The notes beneath the pieces are model-generated. The model was not told the origin of the DNA, ran no database searches, and saw only the letters and a list, made by a program, of their open reading frames with translations. From CBFHND01 sp965657085 (GTDB taxonomy: Bacteria; Pseudomonadota; Alphaproteobacteria; Rhodobacterales; Rhodobacteraceae): a DNA stretch of 64,000 nt. The stretch lies in contig CBFHND010000001.1 of the NCBI GenBank assembly GCA_965657085.1, positions 310,001 through 374,000 on the forward strand, read 5' to 3'. Shown piece after piece: positions 35,069 through 43,517 of the stretch. Position numbers and translations under genes: made by a program. The stretch's first letter is position 1. The number at the start of each line of letters is the position of its first letter.

Positions 35069-35754
35069 ATGCGAGCCGTGAAATGTGGAAAGCCTGTGTG
35101 AAACGTCAGGCGGCTTTGATCATCTCGTCAGAGCGTAGATCGAATGCGATCAAACGGGTGGAATATGCACTTCGTGCAAGTCACAGAGAAGATACCGAAA
35201 TAGCCCACCCTGCTCCTTGGGATGTTTCGATACGTGCACTTGCAGCGTCCAAAATCCCGCGCGCGCAAGAAATCTGGTGCCGCTTTGCTGCGGAAGGAAC
35301 GCTCAATCATGCAGACCGCAGCACAGGTCAGACGTCGAATACGCAGGTCGGGCGGACGAACCTGCCGTTTGGACCAAAGGACTTGGCACGGGAACAAGGC
35401 CGCTTGTGGCCGTTGTGCTGTCGCCTGTCAGCCTTACCGGACAGGCAATGGAACGGAGACACTACGCCCCCAGCGTCTGAGGGCCCAAATGATCGTCATC
35501 GGTCTGGACAGTAATGAGACCAAGGCGGTGCGCAACCCAAAATGGCCACGACCCGCGAGCCGACAAACAGGCCTGATACATATCAGCGACTACCGCTAGC
35601 CACGCCAATATCTCACTTGCGAACAGCAGCCGGTAAATACATGGGGCTCGAAGCTGTCATTCACACGTGAAGATAATCAGCTTGGCTTTTTCGGCTGGTG
35701 ACGCATCTGGAGGGAAACGAAAAGGCGGAATCACTCCCGCCTTACGTATCCAAC
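35069..35754. other. Intergenic region of about 690 bases without a convincing gene
   Basis: Several short frames exist on both strands, the longest about 165 codons, but their translations are Arg/Pro/Cys-rich and lack Shine-Dalgarno sites or recognisable motifs. Small palindromes occur (GATCG-aatg-CGATC near 35150 and GCAC-ttc-GTGC near 35170). The leuA terminator lies at the right edge. It may hold degraded coding sequence. Confidence 0.5.
35717..35743 (-). terminator. Intrinsic terminator of leuA
   Basis: On the minus strand AAGGCGG and CCGCCTT form a 7-bp stem with an 8-base loop, followed by TTTCG, 12 bases after the leuA stop. Confidence 0.8.
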
Positions 35755-37317
35755 TCACATCTTATAGCTGATCTCGGGCGTGTCCTTGCCAGACTTCTCG
35801 CGCCGCACCAGCAAACGGTTCAGCGCGTGGATATAGGCTTTGACCGAGGCAACGACCGTATCTGTGTCCGCCGATTGGCCTGTCACGATACGCCCGTCTT
35901 CTTCCATGCGCACCGACACCGTGGCCTGCGCATCCGTGCCTTCGGTCACCGCGTGCACTTGATAAAGCTGCAGCCGGGCCGAATGCTCAACCAACGCCTT
36001 GATGCAATTGAATGCCGCATCCACCGGGCCATCGCCTGTCTGGTACGTTTTGTGCTCGGTGCCATCGACCACAAGCGTCATATCCGCCTCTTGCGGGCCT
36101 TCGGTCCCACAAACCACGCGCAACGACTTCAGCTTGATCCGCGCGACCTCGGGGTCCTCGCTGGTGCGCATCAGGGCAATCAGGTCATCCTCGTAGATTT
36201 CCTTCTTGCGGTCGGCCAGTTCCTTGAACCGCACGAACACGTCCTTCAACTGGTTGTCGCCCAGCTCGAACCCCAGATCCTCAAGCTTTGATCGCAGTGC
36301 GGCGCGCCCCGAGTGCTTGCCCATGACGATATTCGTTTCGGTCAGGCCCACGTCCTCGGGGCGCATGATCTCGAATGTTTCGGCGTTCTTCAGCATCCCG
36401 TCCTGGTGGATGCCGCTTTCGTGGGCAAAGGCGTTCTTGCCCACGATGGCCTTGTTGAACTGCACCGGGAAACCGGACACCGCAGCGACCCGGCGCGAGA
36501 TGTTCATGATCTTGGTGCTGTCGATGCCCGTGCGGTAGGGCATGATGTCGTTGCGCACTTTCAGCGCCATCACCACCTCTTCGAGGGCGGTGTTGCCCGC
36601 GCGTTCACCAAGGCCGTTGATGGTGCATTCGATCTGGCGCGCACCTGCCTCAACAGCGGCGAGGCTATTGGCCGTGGCCATGCCCAGGTCGTTGTGACAG
36701 TGCGTGGCGAACACGATCTCGTCCGCGCCCGGCACCCGCTCCAGCAGCATGGTGATCAGGGCCGCGGATTCGCGCGGTGCCGTGTATCCCACGGTATCGG
36801 GGATGTTGATCGTGGTGGCCCCCGCCTTGATCGCGATCTCGACCACCCGGCACAGGTAGTCGTCCTCGGTCCGGGTGGCGTCCATGGGCGACCACTGCAC
36901 GTTGTCGCACAGGTTGCGCGCGTGCGTCACCGTCTCATGGATGCGGTCGGCCATCTCGTCCATGGTCAGGTTGGGGATCGCCCGGTGCAGGGGCGACGTG
37001 CCGATGAAGGTGTGAATACGCGGCTGTGCGGCATGTTTCACCGCCTCCCAGCAGCGATCGATATCGCCCAGCTGCGCGCGCGCCAGCCCGCAGATCACCG
37101 ATGATCTGGCGTTCTTGGCAATCTCGGACACCGCGGCGAAATCGCCTTCGGATGCGATGGGAAAGCCAGCCTCGATGATATCTACGCCCATGTCATCCAG
37201 AAGCCCCGCAATCTCCAGCTTTTCGGCATGGGTCATGGTCGCACCCGGCGATTGTTCGCCATCGCGCAGGGTCGTATCGAAGATGACGACGCGGTCTTGG
37301 GTTTCGTTCTGTGTCAT
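35755..37317 (-). CDS. leuA: 2-isopropylmalate synthase
   Basis: Condenses acetyl-CoA with 2-oxoisovalerate, the committed step of leucine biosynthesis. The 520-residue protein has the HMGL-like TIM barrel: FDTTLRDGEQSPG at the N terminus (metal-binding Asp), and FATHCHNDLGMATANSLAAVEAGA holding the HxH metal ligands. The C-terminal third (about residues 390-510) is the LeuA allosteric domain that binds leucine. Length and motif order are normal for type I LeuA. Upstream is a leucine-rich leader peptide with an overlapping hairpin, so expression is probably controlled by leucine or charged tRNA-Leu. Confidence 0.96.
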   Translation of the reverse strand: MTQNETQDRVVIFDTTLRDGEQSPGATMTHAEKLEIAGLLDDMGVDIIEAGFPIASEGDFAAVSEIAKNARSSVICGLARAQLGDIDRCWEAVKHAAQPRIHTFIGTSPLHRAIPNLTMDEMADRIHETVTHARNLCDNVQWSPMDATRTEDDYLCRVVEIAIKAGATTINIPDTVGYTAPRESAALITMLLERVPGADEIVFATHCHNDLGMATANSLAAVEAGARQIECTINGLGERAGNTALEEVVMALKVRNDIMPYRTGIDSTKIMNISRRVAAVSGFPVQFNKAIVGKNAFAHESGIHQDGMLKNAETFEIMRPEDVGLTETNIVMGKHSGRAALRSKLEDLGFELGDNQLKDVFVRFKELADRKKEIYEDDLIALMRTSEDPEVARIKLKSLRVVCGTEGPQEADMTLVVDGTEHKTYQTGDGPVDAAFNCIKALVEHSARLQLYQVHAVTEGTDAQATVSVRMEEDGRIVTGQSADTDTVVASVKAYIHALNRLLVRREKSGKDTPEISYKM

Positions 37318-37368
37318 GTCTGATGTCTCTTTATGTCTGTCCTAAGGCCTGAATGGCGCGCATGGCAT

Positions 37369-37405
37369 CCTCTGAGCGGGCGCGCCGACGGGCTGCGCTC
37401 AGAGG
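37369..37405 (-). promoter_or_regulatory. Attenuator-like hairpin in the leuA leader
   Basis: CCTCTGAGCG and CGCTCAGAGG form a perfect 10-bp stem with a 17-base loop. The 5' arm contains the leader-peptide stop codon TGA, so a ribosome finishing the leader would block the stem. A competing pairing (GGCGCGC in the loop with GCGCGCC at 37355-37361 on the plus strand) would exclude it. No U-tract follows, so the output may not be classical intrinsic termination. Confidence 0.7.
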
Positions 37406-37479
37406 CGAATTAGGATCAGTAGGCCGCGCAAAGCCGCACCGGGAAGGCGGGCGAAAAGGATATGTGCGGCTTGTGTCAT
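37399..37479 (-). CDS. leuA leader peptide
   Basis: A 26-residue open frame, MTQAAHILFARLPGAALRGL followed by LILIRL and a stop, with eight leucines, including a run near the end where codons CTA and CTG cluster beside Ile codons. The stop codon lies inside the 5' arm of the hairpin at 37369-37405 and leuA starts 81 bases downstream. This is the classic plan of a leucine-sensing attenuator. A possible -10 box (TATAAC, 37488-37493) sits so close that the transcript may begin almost at the ATG, as reported for the leaderless trpL of Sinorhizobium. No Shine-Dalgarno sequence is visible. Confidence 0.75.
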   Translation of the reverse strand: MTQAAHILFARLPGAALRGLLILIRL

Positions 37480-37487
37480 GGGATCAC

Positions 37488-37493
37488 GTTATA
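37488..37493 (-). promoter_or_regulatory. Possible -10 element for the leuA leader transcript
   Basis: TATAAC on the minus strand, with a TTTTCA-like -35 about 16 bases upstream. The predicted start point falls within a few bases of the leader ATG at 37479. This is judged by eye only. Confidence 0.4.
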
Positions 37494-37584
37494 TCGGGCC
37501 ACCGTCGAATGAAAAGTGACTTTGTCATTTTTCTGCGCGCCAAGGTGCATTGAAGCGGCCGCGCATGCTGCTAGATGCCCCCGG

Positions 37585-38247
37585 ATGGAACAGGTTCTGA
37601 TCATCGGCGCCTCTGGCGGGATCGGGCGCGCATTGGCCGCCCACCACACGGCGCGCGGGGCGCGGGTCACGGGCCTGTCGCGGTCGGAGGACGGGCTGGA
37701 TGTGACCTGCGCGGACAGCGTGGCGCGGCATCTGGATGGCCTTGAAGGCTTTGACCGGGTTGTCGTGACCACCGGTGCGCTTGAGATCGCAGGGGCCACA
37801 CCCGAAAAGACGATCAAGGGGCTGGACGCGCAAGCCATGGCAGACCAGTTCGCGGTCAACGCCATCGGGCCTGCATTGATCCTGTCACACGCGCATCGCC
37901 TCTTGCCCCGCGACAGGCCGTCGGTCTTCGCAGTGCTGTCGGCGCGCGTGGGATCAATCGGTGACAACCGCATCGGCGGCTGGATCAGCTACCGCGCGGC
38001 CAAGGCGGCGGTGAACCAGATCGTGCACACAAGCGCCGTCGAACTGGGCCGCAGTCACAAGCAGGCCTCCGTCGTCGCGCTGCATCCCGGCACCGTCCAG
38101 ACCGCATTCACCGAAAAATACGTGGGCAACCACCCGGCGGTTCCGGCCAGCGAAGCAGCGGAAAACCTGACCCGCGTGATGGACGGGCTTGGCCCTGATC
38201 AGACCGGACAATTCTTTGACTACGCCGGAAAGGCGGTGCCTTGGTGA
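37585..38247 (+). CDS. Short-chain dehydrogenase/reductase (SDR)
   Basis: A 220-residue Rossmann-fold oxidoreductase. The coenzyme motif is LIIGASGGIGRALA, the catalytic Tyr/Lys pair is SYRAAKAAVNQ, the Ser region is AVLSARVGSIGDNRIGG, and HPGTVQTAF follows, the layout of C-factor/CsgA-like SDRs. The substrate is unknown. The stop codon overlaps the GTG start of the photolyase gene (GTGA), so the two are translationally coupled; the functional link is not obvious. Confidence 0.88.
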   Translation: MEQVLIIGASGGIGRALAAHHTARGARVTGLSRSEDGLDVTCADSVARHLDGLEGFDRVVVTTGALEIAGATPEKTIKGLDAQAMADQFAVNAIGPALILSHAHRLLPRDRPSVFAVLSARVGSIGDNRIGGWISYRAAKAAVNQIVHTSAVELGRSHKQASVVALHPGTVQTAFTEKYVGNHPAVPASEAAENLTRVMDGLGPDQTGQFFDYAGKAVPW

Positions 38248-39770
38248 CCCGTCTGGTTCTGGTGCTGGGCGACCAGCTGTCGCACGACATCGCCGCCCTC
38301 AAGGCTGCGGACAAGGCGCGCGACGTGGTGGTCATGGCCGAGGTGCGCGAGGAAGGCACCTATGTCAAACACCACCCCAAGAAGATCGCGCTGATCCTTG
38401 CGGCCATGCGGAAATTCGCATCGGCCCTGCGTGCAGATGGCTGGACGGTGGATTACACCGAACTCGACGACACCGACAACGCGGGCTCCATCGTGGGCGA
38501 ATTGCTGCGTCGCGCCGAACATCATGGCACCGACGCCGTTCTGACGACCGAACCCGGTGAATGGCGTCTGATCGACAAGCTGCGCTATGCGCCGCTCAGG
38601 ATCGAGATGCTGGAAGACGACCGCTTTATCGCAAGCCATGCGGAATTCGAAGGCTGGGCCGAGGACCGCAAGGCGCTGCGGATGGAATACTTTTACCGGG
38701 ACATGCGCCGAAAGACCGGGTTGATGATGGACGGCAGCAAACCGGCGGGTGATCAATGGAACTTTGACCACGACAACCGCAAACCCGCGCCCGAGGATGT
38801 ATCCTACGACGGGCCGCACCGGTTCGATCCCGACGACGAGGTGCAGGCGGTGCTGGATATGGTCGCCGCCGAATTCGGCGACCACTTTGGCGATCTGACC
38901 CCCTTCTGGTTCGCCACCGACCGTGATCAGGCGCTGAAAGCTCTGGATCATTTCGTGGCGCATGCCTTGCCCAAGTTCGGGGATTTTCAGGATGCCATGC
39001 TGGACGATCACCGCTTTCTCTACCACGCGGTGGTCTCGCCCTATATCAACATCGGCCTGCTGAGCCCGCTTGAGGTGTGCGATGCGGTCGAGGCGGCATG
39101 GAAAGCGGGCAAAGTGCCGATCAACGCCGCCGAAGGCTTTATCCGCCAGATCATCGGCTGGCGTGAGTACGTGCGTGGCATCTATTTCCTCGAAGGGCCG
39201 GACTATACCAGCCGCAACGCGCTGGGCCAGACGCGCGATTTGCCAGCATTCTATTGGGGCGAACAGACCCACATGCGCTGCGTGTCCAAGGCGGTGGAAC
39301 AAACCGGCACCGAGGCCTATGCCCACCACATTCAACGCCTGATGGTCACGGGCAATTTCGCCCTGCTGGCGGGCATCGACCCCAGCCAGGTGCACGAATG
39401 GTATCTGTCGGTCTATGCCGATGCCTTCGAATGGGTCGAAGCGCCCAACACCGTGGGCATGAGCCAGTTCGCCGATGGCGGCATCATCGCCAGCAAGCCC
39501 TATGTTTCATCCGGCGCCTACATCAACCGCATGTCCGATCACTGCAAGGCCTGCCATTATTCGGTCAGCGCGAAGACCGGGGAAAAGGCCTGTCCGTTCA
39601 ACCTGCTGTATTGGCATTTCCTGAACCGGCACCGCGACCGCTTTTCCGGCAATGCGCGCATGGGCAACATGTACCGCACATGGGATCGCATGGACGAAGC
39701 CCGCCGCAACACAGTTCTGGCCGAAGGCGATGCGCTGCTGAAGCGGCTGGATGCCGGCGAGGTAATCTGA
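38244..39770 (+). CDS. FeS-type cryptochrome/photolyase family protein (PhrB/CryB-like)
   Basis: A flavoprotein of the iron-sulfur bacterial cryptochrome/photolyase group, whose known members repair (6-4) photoproducts or act as blue-light sensors. The 508-residue protein has the N-terminal LVLVLGDQLSHD of this group, the FAD-binding helical domain (AAEGFIRQIIGWREYVRGIY, NTVGMSQFADGG), and cysteines near the C terminus (HCKACHYSV and ACPFN) that with an earlier Cys (HMRCVSK) would hold a 4Fe-4S cluster. The GTG at 38244 is used; a TTG one codon earlier is possible. It is coupled to the upstream SDR. Confidence 0.93.
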   Translation: MTRLVLVLGDQLSHDIAALKAADKARDVVVMAEVREEGTYVKHHPKKIALILAAMRKFASALRADGWTVDYTELDDTDNAGSIVGELLRRAEHHGTDAVLTTEPGEWRLIDKLRYAPLRIEMLEDDRFIASHAEFEGWAEDRKALRMEYFYRDMRRKTGLMMDGSKPAGDQWNFDHDNRKPAPEDVSYDGPHRFDPDDEVQAVLDMVAAEFGDHFGDLTPFWFATDRDQALKALDHFVAHALPKFGDFQDAMLDDHRFLYHAVVSPYINIGLLSPLEVCDAVEAAWKAGKVPINAAEGFIRQIIGWREYVRGIYFLEGPDYTSRNALGQTRDLPAFYWGEQTHMRCVSKAVEQTGTEAYAHHIQRLMVTGNFALLAGIDPSQVHEWYLSVYADAFEWVEAPNTVGMSQFADGGIIASKPYVSSGAYINRMSDHCKACHYSVSAKTGEKACPFNLLYWHFLNRHRDRFSGNARMGNMYRTWDRMDEARRNTVLAEGDALLKRLDAGEVI

Positions 39771-39776
39771 ACGGCG

Positions 39777-40436
39777 TTACTGCGCCGCCTGCGCGCGCAG
39801 GTTGCTCATCAACAGATGGAACTTTTCGCCCTGTATGCTGACGTGCTGGCGCAGGGTGTTGGCCGCTTTTTCGCCCTGTCCTTTGCGCAGGGCCTGCAAC
39901 ACGGCATCGTGTTCGGCCATCGATTGCGCCATGCGCCCGCGCAGACGTAGCTGCAAACGGCGGTAGGGTTTCAGACGCCGGTGCAGGCGCAGCGCCTCGC
40001 CCTCAAGAAAGCTGTTGCCTGACTGGGCATAGATCACATGGTGAAATTCTTCGTTGTGGCGGTAGTAGGCGTCGGCATCCTCGGCCTCGATCGCCTCAAG
40101 GCAGCGCGCGTTCGCGGCCTCAAGCGTTCTGAGGGCGGCCGCATCGATACGGCCCGCGGCCAGGCGGCCACAAACGCCTTCGATCTCGGCCATGGTTTCG
40201 AACATCTCCATCAATTCCACGGGACCGGGCAAGCGCACGAAAACCCCCCGGCGCGGGATCTGTTCGGCCAGGCCCGACGCCACAAGCCGTTGAAATGCCT
40301 CGCGGATCGGGGTGCGCGACACGCCAAAGTGTTTGGCCAGACGGATTTCATCCAGCCTGTCGCCATCGTTAAATTCGCCTGTGGACACCAGTTCTTCGAT
40401 GGCATCCGCGATGCTGTCTGCACGCCGCACTGTCAT
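39777..40436 (-). CDS. matR: GntR-family (FCD) regulator, probable MatR
   Basis: A 219-residue repressor or activator. The N-terminal winged helix (DGDRLDEIRLAKHFGVSRTP, IREAFQRLVASGLAEQIPRRG) is typical of GntR, and the C-terminal helical FCD domain with conserved Asp/His residues binds a small acid and metal. It is divergent from the malonate TRAP/matAB operon, and the operator between them matches the MatR box described in Rhizobium. An ATG four codons upstream (40448) is an alternative start; neither has a clear Shine-Dalgarno sequence. It converges with the photolyase gene, six bases apart. Confidence 0.85.
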   Translation of the reverse strand: MTVRRADSIADAIEELVSTGEFNDGDRLDEIRLAKHFGVSRTPIREAFQRLVASGLAEQIPRRGVFVRLPGPVELMEMFETMAEIEGVCGRLAAGRIDAAALRTLEAANARCLEAIEAEDADAYYRHNEEFHHVIYAQSGNSFLEGEALRLHRRLKPYRRLQLRLRGRMAQSMAEHDAVLQALRKGQGEKAANTLRQHVSIQGEKFHLLMSNLRAQAAQ

Positions 40437-40481
40437 GAGTGGGAGCATACAAAAAGGCAGTTTCGTGCGCAAGAAATCAAT

Positions 40482-40495
40482 TCTTGTATACAATT
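40482..40495. promoter_or_regulatory. MatR-like operator
   Basis: TCTTGTATACAATT contains the perfect palindrome TTGTATACAA. It matches the reported Rhizobium MatR box (TCTTGTA/TACACGA) in the first 11 of 14 positions. It lies in the divergent space between matR and the TRAP operon. A half-site-like GCATACAAAAA occurs at 40445-40455. Confidence 0.75.
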
Positions 40496-40577
40496 TTGTT
40501 GACTCTCGCGCGTCTTGACCAAAGGTTAAGGGCCGAACCCCGTCGTGTCGTGGCGAGGGTCTATGGGAGGAACGACA

Positions 40578-41564
40578 ATGAAAACCAAGTTCATGAATGC
40601 TGTGGCTGCCGCAGCCCTGATCGCCCTTGGCGGTGCCGCCAGCGCGACCGAATTGCGCCTGTCGCACCAGTGGTCCAACAAGGACGTGCGCCACAAGGTG
40701 GCCGAGATCGTCGCCAACGAAGTGGCCGCCGCCGATGTGGATCTCGAGATCAAGATCTTCGGCTCCAAATCGCTGTTCAAGCCGCGCGAGCAATACAAAC
40801 CCCTCAGCCGTGGACAGCTGGACATGACCGTGCTGCCGCTAAGCTATGCGGGCGGCCAGCAACCGGCCTACAACCTCACCCTGATGCCCGGTCTGGTGAA
40901 AAACCACGACCACGCCGCACGCCTGTCCGAAAGCCCCTTCATGGCGGCACTTGAAGCCAAGATGGCGGATGACGACGTGATGGTGCTGGTCCACGGCTAC
41001 TTGGCCGGTGGTTTCGTCGGCAAGGACAAGTGCATCACCAAACCCGAGGACGTCGCGGGCCTGCAAACCCGTGCGGCGGGCAAGGCGTTTGAACAGATGC
41101 TGGCCGGTGCCGGCGCGTCCATCGCGTCCATGGCCAGCTCCGAGATCTACAACGCGATGCAGACGGGCGTTCTGAACGCTGCCAACACATCATCGTCGTC
41201 CTTCGTCAGTTACCGCATCTACGAACAGGTGTCGTGCTATACACCGGCCAGCGATATCGCGCTTTGGTTCATGTACCAGCCGCTGCTGATGAACAAATCC
41301 ACCTTCGACGGTCTGACCGAGGCGCAGCAAGCAGCGATCATGGCCGGTGCCGAAAAGGCCGAAGCCTTCTACCTCGAAGAGGCCAAGAAACAGGACGCTG
41401 CGTCGGTCAAGGTGTTCGAGGACGCGGGCGTCGAGATTGCCCAGATGAGCGCCGAGGATTTCGAGGCATGGCGCGCCATCGCGCAGGAAACCTCCTATGC
41501 CAAGTTCGTGGCCGAAGTCCCGGACGGGCAGGCCCTGCTGGACATGGCGCTGGCGGTCGAGTGA
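40578..41564 (+). CDS. matP: TRAP transporter substrate-binding protein, probable malonate binder
   Basis: A 328-residue DctP-type periplasmic protein with a signal peptide ending GGAASA. Family features are the N-terminal ELRLSHQWSNKDVRHK, the central helix PEDVAGLQTRAAGKAFEQML (the Arg that binds the ligand carboxylate) and SEIYNAMQTGVLNAAN. Malonate is the likely ligand because malonyl-CoA synthetase and decarboxylase genes follow. GGGAGG precedes the ATG at 40578. A stable hairpin separates it from the permease genes, as expected for a binding protein made in excess. Confidence 0.9.
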   Translation: MKTKFMNAVAAAALIALGGAASATELRLSHQWSNKDVRHKVAEIVANEVAAADVDLEIKIFGSKSLFKPREQYKPLSRGQLDMTVLPLSYAGGQQPAYNLTLMPGLVKNHDHAARLSESPFMAALEAKMADDDVMVLVHGYLAGGFVGKDKCITKPEDVAGLQTRAAGKAFEQMLAGAGASIASMASSEIYNAMQTGVLNAANTSSSSFVSYRIYEQVSCYTPASDIALWFMYQPLLMNKSTFDGLTEAQQAAIMAGAEKAEAFYLEEAKKQDAASVKVFEDAGVEIAQMSAEDFEAWRAIAQETSYAKFVAEVPDGQALLDMALAVE

Positions 41565-41577
41565 CCCTTTGAACCTC

Positions 41578-41605
41578 GGGTGCCGCGCGAATATGTGCGG
41601 CACCC
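41578..41605 (+). promoter_or_regulatory. Intercistronic hairpin between TRAP binding-protein and permease genes
   Basis: A perfect 9-bp stem (GGGTGCCGC / GCGGCACCC) with a 10-base loop and a short TTT tail lies 14 bases after the matP stop. It may stabilise the upstream message or partly terminate transcription, so that more binding protein than permease is made. Confidence 0.65.
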
Positions 41606-41658
41606 TTTGCACCGCACGGCGGTGATTTCGAAATAACAAAACAATTCGGGGGCGGGAA

Positions 41659-42207
41659 ATGGCCGGGCAAATATCCCATCGGATCGCACGAACGGGCGAC
41701 AACAGATTTCTCAGGACCGTCGCGGCCATCAGCACCGTCGCGGGCTGGGTGTCCGCAGGCATGATCGTGGCGGCCGTGGCCATCACCTGCCAGATGATCT
41801 GGGTACGCTTCGTGCTGAACGGATCGACCGTCTGGCAGACCGAAGCGGTGATCTACCTTGTGATCGCGGCCACCTTGATCGGCTTGCCCTATGTTCAGCG
41901 TCTGCGGGGGCACGTGAACGTCGATCTGATCCCGCTGTCTTTGGCGCCGCGCGCGCGGCGCATCCTGTCCTTTGTCACCCTGTCGGTGTCCTGCGCTATC
42001 GTCGCGGTGATGTTCTACTACGGTTACGAATACTGGCATTTCGCATGGGATCGCGGCTGGCGGTCTGACACCGTCTGGGGCGTGCGCCTGTGGATCCCCT
42101 ACCTTGCCTTGCCCGTGGGGTTTGGCCTGTTCCTGTTGCAACTGATCGCTGATCTTGTGGCGGTGGTGCTGCGCATCGACACCCCCTTCGGCCTGGAGGA
42201 GTTCTGA
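41659..42207 (+). CDS. matQ: TRAP transporter small permease subunit (DctQ type)
   Basis: A 182-residue inner-membrane protein with four helices in the DctQ pattern: the first span TVAGWVSAGMIVAAVAITCQ, then WQTEAVIYLVIAATLIGLPY, the conserved RGHVNVDLIPLSL segment, and a last span near the C terminus. It partners the large permease next to it; its stop and the following ATG share one base (TGATG). Confidence 0.9.
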   Translation: MAGQISHRIARTGDNRFLRTVAAISTVAGWVSAGMIVAAVAITCQMIWVRFVLNGSTVWQTEAVIYLVIAATLIGLPYVQRLRGHVNVDLIPLSLAPRARRILSFVTLSVSCAIVAVMFYYGYEYWHFAWDRGWRSDTVWGVRLWIPYLALPVGFGLFLLQLIADLVAVVLRIDTPFGLEEF

Positions 42208-43514
42208 TGGATCCGCTTGTTCTGGGGGGGCTGGTTGCCCTTGCCACCATCATGGTCCTGTTTTCGGGCGTGTCCGTGGGCCTTGGCCTGCTGATCGTCT
42301 CAGCGGGGTTCCTGATCATCTTCGACGGCATGCGCAGTCTTGAACTGATGCCCGAAATTCTCTTTGGCAAACTCGACAATTTTGCCCTTCTGTCCATTCC
42401 GATGTTCATCATCATGGGCGCGTCCATCGCTTCAACGCGGGCCGGCGCCGACCTCTACGAGGCGCTTGAACGCTGGCTGACCCGCGTGCCGGGCGGCCTT
42501 GTCATTTCCAACCTCGGGGCCTGCGCACTTTTCGCGGCGATGAGCGGGTCAAGCCCCGCCACCTGTGCCGCAATTGGCAAGATGGGCATCCCCGAGATGC
42601 GCAAGCGTGGATACCCTGACGGCGTCGCTGCAGGCTCCATCGCCGCAGGCGGCACGCTCGGTATCCTGATCCCTCCATCGGTCACGATGATCGTATACGG
42701 AATCGCCACTGAAACCTCGATCGGGCGGTTGTTCCTTGCAGGGGTCATTCCGGGCCTGCTGCTGGTGGTGCTGTTCATGGCGTGGTCGCTTTATTCCACA
42801 TGGCGGTCGGGCGATGCGCAACTGTTGACCGCAGGCAGCTACACCTGGCGGCAACGGTTCGAGATTCTGCCCCGTGTCCTGCCCTTCCTGCTGATCATCG
42901 TGGGCGTGCTCTATGCGATGTACGGCGGTGTCGCTACGCCGTCCGAAACGGCGGCGGTGGGTGCGCTTCTGTGTCTCGTGATCGCCATGGTGATCTACAA
43001 ACTCTGGAACCCCGCCGATTTGTGGGTCGTCCTGCGCGACAGCACCAAGGAAAGCGTGATGATCCTGTTCATCATCGCCGCCGCAGGCGTCTTTTCCTAT
43101 ATGCTTTCGTCGCTCTTCATCACCCAGTCCATCGCCGAATGGATCGGCACTCTGGACGTGAATCGCTGGGTGCTGATGGGGGCGGTGAACGTCTTTCTGC
43201 TGATCGCCGGGTTCTTTCTGCCCCCCGTGGCGGTGATCCTGATGGCCGCACCTATCCTGTTGCCGATCATCACCACCGCCGGGTTCGACCCGATCTGGTT
43301 TGCCGTGGTGTTGACCATCAACATGGAGATCGGCCTGATCAGCCCGCCCGTGGGCCTGAACCTCTATGTCATCAACGGCATCGCACCCGACATCTCGCTC
43401 AAGACGATCCTGATGGGGTCCTTGCCCTTTGTGGCCTGCATGGTGATCGCCATCGTTCTGCTGTGCATGTTTCCGGGTTTGGCCACGTGGCTGCCCACTG
43501 CGGTAATGGGCTGA
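42207..43514 (+). CDS. matM: TRAP transporter large permease subunit (DctM type)
   Basis: A 435-residue integral membrane protein with about twelve helices that forms the Na+-coupled transport channel of TRAP systems. DctM hallmarks are LLSIPMFIIMGASIASTRAG, FAAMSGSSPATCAAIGKMGI, GGTLGILIPPSVTMIVYGIA and MEIGLISPPVGLNLYVINGI. It acts with the binding protein and small permease upstream to bring in, presumably, malonate. Three bases separate it from the malonyl-CoA decarboxylase gene. Confidence 0.93.
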   Translation: MDPLVLGGLVALATIMVLFSGVSVGLGLLIVSAGFLIIFDGMRSLELMPEILFGKLDNFALLSIPMFIIMGASIASTRAGADLYEALERWLTRVPGGLVISNLGACALFAAMSGSSPATCAAIGKMGIPEMRKRGYPDGVAAGSIAAGGTLGILIPPSVTMIVYGIATETSIGRLFLAGVIPGLLLVVLFMAWSLYSTWRSGDAQLLTAGSYTWRQRFEILPRVLPFLLIIVGVLYAMYGGVATPSETAAVGALLCLVIAMVIYKLWNPADLWVVLRDSTKESVMILFIIAAAGVFSYMLSSLFITQSIAEWIGTLDVNRWVLMGAVNVFLLIAGFFLPPVAVILMAAPILLPIITTAGFDPIWFAVVLTINMEIGLISPPVGLNLYVINGIAPDISLKTILMGSLPFVACMVIAIVLLCMFPGLATWLPTAVMG

Positions 43515-43517
43515 GCC

